Positions 54,857-63,928 of a DNA stretch of 64,000 nucleotides are shown here, piece after piece. Source of the stretch: Promethearchaeota archaeon (GTDB lineage: Archaea > Asgardarchaeota > Lokiarchaeia > Sigyniarchaeales > SOKP01). Below the pieces are notes generated by a model. It was not told the origin of the DNA. It did no database searches and was given only the letters and a program-made list of their open reading frames with translations. Numbering within the stretch: the first letter of the stretch is position 1; the number at the start of each line of letters is the position of its first letter. The position numbers and the translations under genes are program-made. The stretch spans positions 62,001-126,000 of the forward strand of contig JAHLWP010000001.1 in the NCBI GenBank assembly GCA_019057865.1, in the 5' to 3' direction.

Positions 54857-55825
54857 ATGGTTATGAGTGCCCCGCTAATTAATAATCTGGAAATTAAAAA
54901 TGTAACCAATGATATTTTACTAGTTCATCAGATAAAAGCAAAAGGCAATTTTTCCACTTGTGATGGTTTGATTATTCTACCAAAGGGTGGTAGAAATTCT
55001 AAAACAATAGTTCTCGATGTTAATATTGAACCTAAATATATAAACGAACTAAATAATATTTATGGTCCTATTTCAAATTATGTTTGTACTCATGGACACA
55101 TAGATCATTCCTCTCATGTTTATGAATGGGAACAACTTGGAGCTATTGTGTATGCTCCAAATCCTGAAGCATCATTTTTATTAGATCTTCATAATTTTTT
55201 TGAAGGTTTTGGATTTAATGAAGCAATGGATTATTCAGATGTAGAGAAATTTGGTGAATTAAATGGTTTTCATGAATGTAATAATGTAAATCCTTTTGAA
55301 CCAGGGGATTCATTAAAATTTGAAAATTTTATTATTGAGACAATCTCATTTCCATGTCATTCAAAAGCACATGTAGGGTTATTTTTACCCAATGAAAAAA
55401 TATTACATGTAAGTTGCCTAGGATTTGATCAACCAAAACCGGATGTAGATGGTTTTGGACCTTGGTATGGTTTTAAGGAATGCTCTATTGAACAATACCT
55501 GAGTGATATTAATTATGCGGAAGAACTCTACATTAAAAAAGTAGAATTTTTAACTTCTAGCCATTCTTATATTGCTAAGAATCCAGATAGAAGTCCATTT
55601 AATTATATGAGAAAAAAGATTAATGATAATCAGAATAAAGTTGATGAGGCTCTAAAATCTTTGGATTTTCAATTGAATTTTGAAGAAAAACTCAAAAAGA
55701 TGCTAGAGTTAGATATTTTCTTTCCAAAAAAGAAAATGGAAGGTTTTTTATTAAACATTTATACCTTATGGGAATCTTGGATAATAAGAAAACATCTTGA
55801 AAGAAGCAAAATTATAAATAAATAA
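54857..55825 (+). CDS. Metallo-beta-lactamase fold hydrolase
   Basis: A 322-residue MBL protein with the metal motif THGHIDHSSH (HxHxDH), then FPCHSKAHVGLFLP (third His) and a C-terminal SSHSYIAK. The N-terminus (LVHQIKAKGNFSTCDGLIIL) gives the first beta sheet, and the C-terminal about 70 residues are helical. The metal site is complete, unlike that of the gene at 50707. The substrate is unknown. Confidence 0.85.
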   Translation: MVMSAPLINNLEIKNVTNDILLVHQIKAKGNFSTCDGLIILPKGGRNSKTIVLDVNIEPKYINELNNIYGPISNYVCTHGHIDHSSHVYEWEQLGAIVYAPNPEASFLLDLHNFFEGFGFNEAMDYSDVEKFGELNGFHECNNVNPFEPGDSLKFENFIIETISFPCHSKAHVGLFLPNEKILHVSCLGFDQPKPDVDGFGPWYGFKECSIEQYLSDINYAEELYIKKVEFLTSSHSYIAKNPDRSPFNYMRKKINDNQNKVDEALKSLDFQLNFEEKLKKMLELDIFFPKKKMEGFLLNIYTLWESWIIRKHLERSKIINK

Positions 55826-55835
55826 TTTTTTCTGT

Positions 55836-56885
55836 TTAGTTATTATCTAGTTCTAAAATCACCTTTAAAGATTCGCCAGCTTCACATACTACTTTAAATG
55901 CTTCTCCAACTTTGCTTAGTGGGAATCGATGTGTGATAATATCAATGACATTAATTTTTTTTGAAAGTATCCAATTATATGCTTCATCGAGGTCTTCAGG
56001 TGCAGCACCATAGGAGGTCATAATTGTTATTTCATTTCTCCAGTATTCATTTATTGGAACTTCAAGCTTTATTCTTGGTTTTGGAACCGCAAAGAAAATG
56101 ATTTTACTTCCTGGAGCTGCGCATTCTAAAGCTTGTTTTGCCGCCGATAAAGCACCAGCACAAACAATTACTATATCCGCTAACCTACCTTCATTAACTC
56201 TTTTTAATTCAGTTGCGATATCCTCTTTTGCATGAAATACAACATCTGCTCCAAACTTTTTCGCCATCTGTAATCTGAATTCATTTATATCAGTTGCAAT
56301 TATTTTTTTTGCACCTCTTAATTTTGCCAATTGAATATGTAATATACCAGATACACCACTTCCCAATATCAGAACAGTAAAACCTTTTTTAACATTAGCT
56401 AATCTTTGAGCACGACACACACATCCAAGAGGTTCAATAAATACAGCTTCTTCATATGACACGCTTTTATCTAAAATATACACGCCTTTTTTTTCTATGT
56501 TAACTTTTGGGACTCGAACATATTCTGCAAAGCCGCCAGGATCAAAATTTGTGTTATGTAGTAAATCACAAGCAGTATGATGTCCTTGTTTACAATAATG
56601 ACATTCAAAGCATGGGACATGATGAGACACAAAAACACGATCTCCCACTTTAAGGTGTTTTATAGTATTGCTTATCTCAACAATATCTCCTGCAATTTCA
56701 TGACCCAATACCAAAGAATTTACACTTAATTTTTTCATTTTAGCAAAGCGATAATATTCGAGGATATCAGAACCACAAATTCCAGACTTTTTCACCTTAA
56801 CTAAGAATTCTCCTGTTCCAATAATTGGTTTTAACATTTCATCTACTCGAACATCATCATTGCTATAATATCTTGCGATCTTCAT
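55836..56885 (-). CDS. Zinc-dependent medium-chain alcohol/threonine dehydrogenase
   Basis: A 349-residue MDR enzyme. Catalytic zinc ligands are in GICGSDILEY and LGHEIAGDIVEI; the structural zinc cysteines are CFECHYCKQGHHTACD; the nucleotide loop is ILGSGVSGILHIQLAK; GADVVFHAKEDI follows. The sequence is close to threonine 3-dehydrogenase or sorbitol dehydrogenase; the substrate is not settled. It runs in the same direction as the DUF1028 gene, 19 bases downstream of its stop. Confidence 0.88.
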   Translation of the reverse strand: MKIARYYSNDDVRVDEMLKPIIGTGEFLVKVKKSGICGSDILEYYRFAKMKKLSVNSLVLGHEIAGDIVEISNTIKHLKVGDRVFVSHHVPCFECHYCKQGHHTACDLLHNTNFDPGGFAEYVRVPKVNIEKKGVYILDKSVSYEEAVFIEPLGCVCRAQRLANVKKGFTVLILGSGVSGILHIQLAKLRGAKKIIATDINEFRLQMAKKFGADVVFHAKEDIATELKRVNEGRLADIVIVCAGALSAAKQALECAAPGSKIIFFAVPKPRIKLEVPINEYWRNEITIMTSYGAAPEDLDEAYNWILSKKINVIDIITHRFPLSKVGEAFKVVCEAGESLKVILELDNN

Positions 56886-56904
56886 TTTTTACTCATAAAA
56901 TTCT

Positions 56905-57843
56905 TTATTTTAATGATAAAATCTTATTCAAATCTTCTTTTTTTAACTTTAATAGCTCTACTTCAGGCAATCTTTCTGTGAGTAACCGCCAATTATTATC
57001 TTTCTTAAATACGTCTTTAAATATTTGTAATGCAGCATCAAGTTTTTGACTATTAGCCAAAGATACTGCAGTCCAATATTTCATTTCAAGATTGTCTGGA
57101 AACATTTGCATGGCAGTTTTATATTCTTTAAGAGCTTCATTAACATCACCTTTATCAAATGCTTGGTCTCCATAATCCATATGCTCATAAGCTCTATATA
57201 ATTTTAACAATCTGCTAAGCTCCTCTAATGGTTCTTTATGATCTTCTACCCTGAGATCGATAAGGGGATCTTCCCATTTATCTTCTATTAGCTCACCTCT
57301 GACTATCAATAGAGCAGCAGATTGCATTCCCCTAATATCACCACCAACTGACTCTGCTGCTTCTAAAGTTTTGATTATACGCTCAGGTAGAGGGAGATCC
57401 TTATTACTTTCATAAGTTTCTGCCATTTTAGGCCAGACCTTATCTGATAACATCAAATTTGCCTGAACTGAAAAATTATCTCCTTTTATATGACCTGCAT
57501 GTTTTATACACTTTGAACCCGTATGAGTTGCAACACTATCTTGAACATTTAAAATAGCAACTTGCCTTACATCCTTATCATCATCATCAGAAAGCAAAAT
57601 GCTTAATGTTTCTTCTGGAGATTTTCCCTGTTTTAATAATTCAAGACCTCGTAGCCCAAAAGATTTGTTCAAAAAAGATTGTGTTGCTACAACTCCTACG
57701 CCTGATTCTCCCCATGCTACAACAGAAACATTGAAATAATGACTTTGTACTCCCACACCCATTTCTCTAGTTTCAGGATCTCTTGCCACAATAGAATAAG
57801 TATGAGCAATTGGATGGATTCTATTATATCTTGTATTTCTCAT
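56905..57843 (-). CDS. DUF1028 Ntn-hydrolase-like protein with C-terminal TPR-like region
   Basis: A 312-residue protein. Residues about 10-220 match DUF1028, a family with an N-terminal-nucleophile hydrolase-like fold: HTYSIVARDPETREMGVGVQS, GVGVVATQSFLNKSFG, VHAGHIKGDNFSVQANLM-type segment, GGDIRGMQSAALLIV. The last about 90 residues are two to three TPR-like hairpins (YGDQAFDKGDVNEALKEYKTAMQ). Biological role unknown. It precedes the alcohol dehydrogenase gene. Confidence 0.85.
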   Translation of the reverse strand: MRNTRYNRIHPIAHTYSIVARDPETREMGVGVQSHYFNVSVVAWGESGVGVVATQSFLNKSFGLRGLELLKQGKSPEETLSILLSDDDDKDVRQVAILNVQDSVATHTGSKCIKHAGHIKGDNFSVQANLMLSDKVWPKMAETYESNKDLPLPERIIKTLEAAESVGGDIRGMQSAALLIVRGELIEDKWEDPLIDLRVEDHKEPLEELSRLLKLYRAYEHMDYGDQAFDKGDVNEALKEYKTAMQMFPDNLEMKYWTAVSLANSQKLDAALQIFKDVFKKDNNWRLLTERLPEVELLKLKKEDLNKILSLK

Positions 57844-57974
57844 AAACCTTTTTCCTAAAAATAGTGATTAGAATAGAATTTATTTATGAGTATTTATCTT
57901 TAGATAAATTTTTATCCATTTAATAAAAAAATTGAGATTTAAAAATAAAAAAAAACGAATAAAAATTGGATTCG

Positions 57975-58613
57975 TTATCTTGTTTTCCTACGGGTTAATA
58001 GTTTAAATGCTATATCTGTTCCCATCCCTTGTTTGTAAGCTAATTCAATCCAAAGCATAGCAAGAGGTTCTATAAGTCTAGCATTTATTAATGGTCCTGC
58101 ATCTATAACATCAAACCCAAGATCGATTCCTAATTGCTTCACTTTTGATTTTGCTTCTAAATTATCTCCACAAATAAATATATTTGCTTGTTGGGAGCCA
58201 AATTGTAATTTATTTAAACTTTCTACTCCAACAGTATGAACTGCCTTTATCACTTTAGCCCCTACTGCCCACTTTGCGATTTTTTCTGCTGCAGAGGTAG
58301 TAGGTCCTATTGATACACCTCCCAAATGGGGTGCTGCTGTAGTAGTAGAATCTACAAGAATCTTTCCATCTAAAACTCCTGCTGTCTTGATTGATTCTTT
58401 TGCTCCTGACCATGGAACGGCAAGAACGATAATATCAGCAAATTTTGCAGCTTCTTCATATGTTCCACCACTTGCACCACTTCCAATTGAATTGGCTAGC
58501 TTTTTTGCTTTCTGAGGATCGCGAGAACCAAACATAATCGTATGATCCTTTTCTGCCCACATTTTTCCTAGAGTACTCCCCAACCTTCCTGTCCCTATAA
58601 TTGCAATTTTCAT
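57975..58613 (-). CDS. F420H2:NADP+ oxidoreductase-like protein
   Basis: A 212-residue protein with a dinucleotide loop IAIIGTGRLGSTLG, the NADP-binding GSRDPQKAKKLA, and VLAVPWSGAKE, matching the Fno/NpdG family that exchanges hydride between F420H2 and NADP+. It would link the F420 pool (see FrhB-PyrK at 38450) with NADPH. Some relatives are F420-independent, so the call is family-level. Confidence 0.8.
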   Translation of the reverse strand: MKIAIIGTGRLGSTLGKMWAEKDHTIMFGSRDPQKAKKLANSIGSGASGGTYEEAAKFADIIVLAVPWSGAKESIKTAGVLDGKILVDSTTTAAPHLGGVSIGPTTSAAEKIAKWAVGAKVIKAVHTVGVESLNKLQFGSQQANIFICGDNLEAKSKVKQLGIDLGFDVIDAGPLINARLIEPLAMLWIELAYKQGMGTDIAFKLLTRRKTR

Positions 58614-58743
58614 TAATTTTACCTTTGGATTAATTTTTGTTAGATGAATATAATTTCTGAACTGCTTTTTTTCTAATTGAAAATAAATCAGTTGACTATT
58701 TATATCTTGAGTTATGTATCAGATATATTAAAAATTAAGAGAT

Positions 58744-59328
58744 TTATTCAACTAAAGTATTGAGTATTTGAACCGCTCTTGAGAGATTGAAAATTCCACA
58801 AACACATGGTCTTGTTAATTTCTTTACTGCTTCTTTCACTGAAATTTTTCCATTTTTAATTAATTGAACATAGTACTCAACAGATTGGCTGGAGATACAA
58901 TGATGCCCACACATAGTTGTAATTTCTAAAATTTTTTCAGAAGGTAATAACTCTTTTTTCCCAAATGTACCTAAGGAAAGATGAACAGTATGTATGCTTA
59001 ATCCAACATCTTCAGTAGTTTTTTTAATATCAGAAAGTAATCCACTTATGACTATAGAAACTCCTAAATTTTCTTTTTTAAGAACTTTTAGAACTTTTTT
59101 CACTGATTTAATATTGGAGAATGTAGCAGTTATAATAGGAGAAATCCTCCAAAGCTTTTTTGGCATAATATTTATAGGGTTATGTTCATTTAGAATTTCA
59201 CCAATCCTTATTAATTTTTTACGTGAATCGGGATATTTATCATTTATCCCTGCTGCAAGCATAGCTAAAATAACATAATCTCTCTTAAGATCTTCTATAT
59301 TTCCTTTTCGATGTAAAGAGTGAGTCAT
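58744..59328 (-). CDS. Unrecognised cysteine-containing protein paired with a ferredoxin
   Basis: A 194-residue protein I do not recognise. The N-terminal half is helical with a mixed alpha/beta middle (SPIITATFSNIKSVKKVLKVL, SIVISGLL). The C-terminus has MCGHHCISSQSVEYY and PCVCGIFN: four cysteines and two histidines that could bind a metal or cluster. It lies 21 bases downstream of the ferredoxin-fusion gene and probably belongs to the same operon with the MFS transporter. Confidence 0.55.
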   Translation of the reverse strand: MTHSLHRKGNIEDLKRDYVILAMLAAGINDKYPDSRKKLIRIGEILNEHNPINIMPKKLWRISPIITATFSNIKSVKKVLKVLKKENLGVSIVISGLLSDIKKTTEDVGLSIHTVHLSLGTFGKKELLPSEKILEITTMCGHHCISSQSVEYYVQLIKNGKISVKEAVKKLTRPCVCGIFNLSRAVQILNTLVE

Positions 59329-59349
59329 TAACTTATATACCTCCCATGC

Positions 59350-60051
59350 TTAAGCTCTACCTAATCCCACATTGGCTTTAATATTTTTCCTAACCTTAAA
59401 ACCTTCTTCGGATAATAAATTTATAATTGGTATATCACCGTTTTCCATTATTCTAGTAATTATACCGACCGAAAATACAGTATCAATTTTCTTTTCAACT
59501 TCTCTTATAACGTTTAACACATCAGTGATTTTGCTATTATGAACCTTAAATTCAATTGTTGCCGAGAGAACTTTTTCATTTTTTATATCTTCTTTAATAT
59601 GTCCTTTATCATCAATTATAATTGCTGTAACAGGACTCTCTTTTTCATATTCTACTCCAATTTTTGATAGTTTTGTGGTGAATAATTCGATATTTCTGAG
59701 GTATGAGCCTACTCCAGGACGTCCTATTTCTATAGAGATTCCAATTTCACCGAGACTATAGCGATTAGTTACATCATTAGTTTTCATTTCTTCAGTCCCT
59801 CTCCCAGGTATTCCTGTTACTTTATGTGTAGTAATTACATTACTAAATGGACTACGTATAATACGAGGCCATTTTAGTCGTTTAGATCTTATTGCTTTGA
59901 CGGGACACTCAGCATCTCGATAACAAACAGCACATTCAACGCATTGATCTTGATTTATTACAGCTTTATTATCTATTAATTCTATAGCATGAACAGGACA
60001 AACAATAATACATTGTCCGCAACCTGTACAAACCTCTGTTTTTATCTCCAT
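59350..60051 (-). CDS. 4Fe-4S ferredoxin fused to an unidentified C-terminal domain
   Basis: A 233-residue protein. Residues 1-60 contain CTGCGQCIIVCP and CVECAVCYRDAECP cluster motifs. Residues about 75-233 form a domain I cannot name: GIPGRGTEEMKTNDVTNRYS, GISIEIGRPGVGSYLRNIE, and a ferredoxin-fold-like end (SATIEFKVHNSKITDVLNVIREVEKK). Operon partner of the cysteine-rich gene downstream and the MFS gene 27 bases upstream. Possibly a redox regulator or sensor; no function is claimed. Confidence 0.6.
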   Translation of the reverse strand: MEIKTEVCTGCGQCIIVCPVHAIELIDNKAVINQDQCVECAVCYRDAECPVKAIRSKRLKWPRIIRSPFSNVITTHKVTGIPGRGTEEMKTNDVTNRYSLGEIGISIEIGRPGVGSYLRNIELFTTKLSKIGVEYEKESPVTAIIIDDKGHIKEDIKNEKVLSATIEFKVHNSKITDVLNVIREVEKKIDTVFSVGIITRIMENGDIPIINLLSEEGFKVRKNIKANVGLGRA

Positions 60052-60078
60052 AACTGTATCCTACAATAAGCCAATTTT

Positions 60079-61347
60079 TTAAGATTTCATAGATTTAATA
60101 TTTTCTATATCACGTGGAAGAAATTTTAAAATTGGAATTAGTAATAAAATACATGATAAAGCCATTATAGATAAAATAAAATATCCTGGACTATAATGAT
60201 TATTAAAAATTAAAAAGAATTGTCCAAGCAATAATAAACTTATACTTCGCCCAAATGTAATGGTTGCTAAGTAATTCAAAGAATAAATCGTTGATCTAAT
60301 TTGAGGAGGATTAATTTCTCCTAATGTTGCCTGAGTGAGAGGGTCAATTCCACCGAATAAGAATGCACCTACAAATGAAAGGGCTAAAAAAACAATAGCA
60401 ATCGATATTTCGTTTGATATAAAGTATAATGAATAGGCTATTATATAGAAAACGGATCCGCCTATGAGACAATATAAAACGATCTTTATCCTTCCATTTT
60501 TGTCTATTTCATATTTCTTATCTCCAAGTTTGCCAAATAATGGACCAGAAGGAACTTGACTTCCAAATACTAAAATCATGAAGAAGGTTGCTAATGTAGA
60601 GCTAAGATCATAATCTTTCTTAAGCATTGATATAAAGAATGAAGAAATTGCTCCAATAGATATGAACATGGCAAAATTAAATACCAATATCCAAAATGTT
60701 GTTTTAATTTTCCAAATTTGTTTGAAATCTTTTAATTTGACTTTATATCCTAATCCTAAAGCACTCTCATCAATTGTTTTATAAAGCTTATCCTTTGCTC
60801 CTCTTACTGGTTCTTTAACTAAAAATAATAAACCTGTGCATACAAAACCAAATATAGAAACAATTAATAGAGGCGTTTGCCATGTATAGTAATCAATCAA
60901 AAATCCTGAGAGCATTTGACCTAAACCATTGCCTAAAACATAAACAGCGCTTAAAACTCCAAATTTTTTACCCCGACTTTCAGCATCAACTAAATCAACA
61001 ATTAAAGAAAACACTAAAGGTAAAGCAGCACCAAATCCGATTGCTGCGATTATTTGAAATATTAATAATGAAAGAAAATCAGTTGATAATATTGTTAATA
61101 AGGTAAGAATTGACCATTCTAAGGTGCTTATAATAAGTAAATTCTTTCGTGAAAATTTATCCCCCAATAAAGCCCAAAAAAGTGAACTAATTGCCCCAAC
61201 CATTAAAAATATTGAATTTATAAAAACTACTTGGTTTTCCTCGAAATGTAGAGCACTTGAAATTTCTTCTGCCATTGGAGTTATAATGCTAAAAAGAGCA
61301 CTACTAAACAGCGTTAATAAAATTAAAATTTGAGTATTTTTCGGCAT
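60079..61347 (-). CDS. Major facilitator superfamily transporter
   Basis: A 422-residue protein with twelve predicted TM segments. The loop 2-3 motif WALLGDKFSRKNLL fits the MFS G-x3-D-R-x-G-R/K pattern. QATLGEINPPQIRSTIYSLNYLAT in the second half is typical of the family. A substrate cannot be inferred, though coexpression with an iron-sulfur pair suggests an anaerobic metabolite. Confidence 0.85.
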   Translation of the reverse strand: MPKNTQILILLTLFSSALFSIITPMAEEISSALHFEENQVVFINSIFLMVGAISSLFWALLGDKFSRKNLLIISTLEWSILTLLTILSTDFLSLLIFQIIAAIGFGAALPLVFSLIVDLVDAESRGKKFGVLSAVYVLGNGLGQMLSGFLIDYYTWQTPLLIVSIFGFVCTGLLFLVKEPVRGAKDKLYKTIDESALGLGYKVKLKDFKQIWKIKTTFWILVFNFAMFISIGAISSFFISMLKKDYDLSSTLATFFMILVFGSQVPSGPLFGKLGDKKYEIDKNGRIKIVLYCLIGGSVFYIIAYSLYFISNEISIAIVFLALSFVGAFLFGGIDPLTQATLGEINPPQIRSTIYSLNYLATITFGRSISLLLLGQFFLIFNNHYSPGYFILSIMALSCILLLIPILKFLPRDIENIKSMKS

Positions 61348-61500
61348 TTTTATAAAATAACTTATTTATTAAATTGTAATTTTAATTATGTGATTTCTAT
61401 ATTTAATATTTTAATTAATTTAGATTGAAAACTTTATTTTCTTGAACAAAATAACCATAATTACTAAACAATGGTTATAAAAATAAATAAAAAAAGTAAT

Positions 61501-61713
61501 TTATGTTCTTTTATTTGATTTGCTTCTCATTAGCATTTTAAAGCTACTTTCATCGAGATCTTTATACATCTTCAACTCATTTGCTAAAAAATTATGGAGA
61601 GCAATTCTTATCGCTTCACTCCTCGAAGGATATACGCCAAGATCATTGAGAATCTGAATAGCATCAAGATATTTTTCTGGTAAATTTATAGTTATGATCT
61701 TCATTTCTAACAA
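61501..61713 (-). CDS. Ribbon-helix-helix (CopG-like) regulator
   Basis: A 70-residue protein: strand KIITINLPEKY, helix LDAIQILNDLG, then SRSEAIRIALHNFL, the canonical RHH DNA-binding dimer fold, plus a basic tail. No metal ligand pattern like that of NikR is present. It has an upstream region with three GTATTAAT copies. No toxin partner is adjacent. Confidence 0.8.
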   Translation of the reverse strand: MLEMKIITINLPEKYLDAIQILNDLGVYPSRSEAIRIALHNFLANELKMYKDLDESSFKMLMRSKSNKRT

Positions 61714-61796
61714 CCCTTAATATCAAATTAATAAAAAATTGGAATTATAAATAATTAGTTAATAATTAATTTTGTCGAATTATTTATAAATCAAGA

Positions 61797-61889
61797 GTAT
61801 TAATCCTTTAATGTATTAATTGTTTAATGGCTAACGAATATAATTATATCTTTCCTTTAATAAATGCTGTCAATTATTAACGTATTAAT
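61797..61889. repeat. Three copies of GTATTAAT upstream of the RHH regulator
   Basis: GTATTAAT lies at 61797-61804, 61813-61820 and 61882-61889. The first two are 16 bp apart, about 85 bases upstream of the RHH gene start at 61713, and could be an operator for the RHH protein. The genome is AT-rich, so chance is a real alternative. Confidence 0.25.
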
Positions 61890-61955
61890 ATTAGAAGCTT
61901 TTTAACTCTAATGTTAAAAAAAGATTAAAACAAGAAAAAAGTAACTTAAAATCGA

Positions 61956-62714
61956 TTAAGGTTCATTTAGCGATTTAACATGTAAGATTAATGAGAATGA
62001 GGATTTATACAACTCTGCATGACCAACTTCTTTAATATCCTGCAAATAATTTATTGTATAATCCTCTTCCCGTTTTAAATATGTTTTGTCTTTAGTTTTG
62101 TGATCCTTATCCAAGAATACATCGATTTTTAAAACTTTTTGATCCAAACGGCTTGGCATCTCCGGCATCAAATTAAAAGTAAAAATTAAGTCAGGATCAG
62201 AAATATTTTTTGCATCGATAACAAAAAGTAAGTTTGGCTCAGATACAGCAAGGAAACTCTCTAATGAATGAAATAAGTCATCAATTTTTATATTTATCTT
62301 ATTTTTTCTATCATCATTAAAAGCACTACAATCACTAATCTTAGGAAGGAGAAATTTTTCTTTACCGCGAAATGCAAGGCTAACCTCATTAGGATTCAAA
62401 TAATTCTTAATAATTGAATCATCTTTTTCCAAAATAAAATTATTTGAAATTGGATCAGTTTTAACATAAATTATTAATGACCCTGCTGAGATTAAATTAA
62501 TTTTTTGATAATAAATTTTAAAAATTGGATTGTAAGGTAAATTAATTATTTCTTTAGTACCACCAAGACCAATTTGGGCTAAAATATTTGATGGTACTTG
62601 GCTTGTTAATGTGAATAACAAAAAGGGTCTGAAATTTTCTAATTCTATGAAATTTGTAAAATCTTTTAAATACTCGCTTACTAAATTGATTTTATCTAAA
62701 AGTTCTTCACTCAT
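61956..62714 (-). CDS. Unrecognised soluble protein
   Basis: A 252-residue protein with no recognised motif, signal peptide or TM segment. Mixed alpha/beta composition: long beta-prone stretches (FRPFLLFTLTSQV, LISAGSLIIYVK, NLLFVIDAKNI) and a helical start. It is just downstream of, and codirectional with, the DtxR-type regulator (64 bases between), so it may be under its control. No function can be proposed. Confidence 0.55.
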   Translation of the reverse strand: MSEELLDKINLVSEYLKDFTNFIELENFRPFLLFTLTSQVPSNILAQIGLGGTKEIINLPYNPIFKIYYQKINLISAGSLIIYVKTDPISNNFILEKDDSIIKNYLNPNEVSLAFRGKEKFLLPKISDCSAFNDDRKNKINIKIDDLFHSLESFLAVSEPNLLFVIDAKNISDPDLIFTFNLMPEMPSRLDQKVLKIDVFLDKDHKTKDKTYLKREEDYTINYLQDIKEVGHAELYKSSFSLILHVKSLNEP

Positions 62715-62778
62715 ATTTACTCAATTGAAAAATCCATTTAAAGTTGATAAATCAAAGAATTAAGAATTACAATTAAAT

Positions 62779-63195
62779 TTATCCCAAATAGTTTGATAAA
62801 AATTTCTTTAAAGAATTTTTAACATCTGTAGAAATATGATGTTCAATTTCACACGAGATTTTTTCAACTAAATCCATATCATCAATCTTTAAAACTTTTT
62901 CAAAAAAGGCATATAGTAGATCATGAGTTTCATTCAACTGGATAGCTATTCTTTTTCCTTTTTCAGTTAATCTGATAGCTCTTCTAGGTTTCCATAAAAT
63001 TAAACCTGCTCGTTGAAGTTTCTCAAGCATGCCAGTAACACTTGCCGGTTTTACATTTAAATTTTCAGCGAGCTCTTTATTAGAAACCCAACCACCTCGT
63101 TTTTTATGTGATATAATGTATATCTCATCTAGATATCGTTGATAGCTTTCAGGGATATCTGATATATTTATATCATCTTTGCTATTGTTCGCCAT
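62779..63195 (-). CDS. DtxR/MntR-family metal-dependent regulator
   Basis: A 138-residue regulator: winged helix with VSNKELAENLNVKPASVTGMLEKLQRAGLILWKPRRAIRLTEKGKRIA, then a dimerisation domain with the metal-binding CEIEHHIS segment (Glu-x2-His-His). It lacks the SH3-like third domain, as in MntR-length proteins. It probably senses Mn2+ or Fe2+. Confidence 0.9.
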   Translation of the reverse strand: MANNSKDDINISDIPESYQRYLDEIYIISHKKRGGWVSNKELAENLNVKPASVTGMLEKLQRAGLILWKPRRAIRLTEKGKRIAIQLNETHDLLYAFFEKVLKIDDMDLVEKISCEIEHHISTDVKNSLKKFLSNYLG

Positions 63196-63349
63196 ATTAT
63201 TTTAAAATTACTAAATGATTGTAATTATGCAAGAATGATAACATAAAATATTCATAAAAATCTTTTCAATATTACATCTAAAGAATTTTATAAATATAAT
63301 TATATATATTAGTTTTAATAGTACTAAAACGAATTATTTTTAAATAAAA

Positions 63350-63925
63350 ATGGTAAAAAATTTTCCAGGTACATTAATTTTAGTCGTTGGAAATTCTGGA
63401 TCTGGGAAAGATTCAATTATTAATGGAGTATCAGAAAAATATCCTTTAGATTTAAAGAAAATTTATATTGTAAAAAGGTACATTACTAGACCACCCTCTG
63501 AAACTGAGAATAATTACTTGATAGGTTCAGAAGAATTTAATGAGATGAGTAAACAAGGAGAATTTGCTTTACAGTGGCATATTTATGGATTAGATTATGG
63601 TGTCCCTATAGAAATAGAAGAATGGCTTAAAAAGGGACATATAGTAATAGTCAATGTTAGCAGAACAATCATTAATGACGCAAGAAAAAAATATAAGAAC
63701 CTCAAGGTTGTATTTATAGAAGTTCCTTTTGAAACTACTCTCCAACGTTTAAAAAGTAGAGAAAGAGAAAGCGAACAAGGATTGAAGGAAAGAATAGAAA
63801 GAGCCAGAAACAATCAAAAATTTCTTGAAGCAGACTTTGAAATTGATAATTCTGGGGATCTTGATGAAGCCATCAATCAATTTTTAAATTATGTTATAAG
63901 TATAGTAAAAGACAATAAACATTAA
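63350..63925 (+). CDS. phnN: Ribose 1,5-bisphosphokinase-like protein (PhnN)
   Basis: A 191-residue guanylate-kinase-fold protein with P-loop VVGNSGSGKDSII, KRYITRPPSETENN, and FALQWHIYGLDYGVPIEIEEWL, which match PhnN rather than Gmk. PhnN phosphorylates ribose-1,5-bisphosphate to PRPP. This fits with the AMP phosphorylase at 10206, whose product is ribose-1,5-bisphosphate. A new ORF starts four bases after the stop, so it has an operon partner at the window edge. Confidence 0.82.
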   Translation: MVKNFPGTLILVVGNSGSGKDSIINGVSEKYPLDLKKIYIVKRYITRPPSETENNYLIGSEEFNEMSKQGEFALQWHIYGLDYGVPIEIEEWLKKGHIVIVNVSRTIINDARKKYKNLKVVFIEVPFETTLQRLKSRERESEQGLKERIERARNNQKFLEADFEIDNSGDLDEAINQFLNYVISIVKDNKH

Positions 63926-63928
63926 ATA

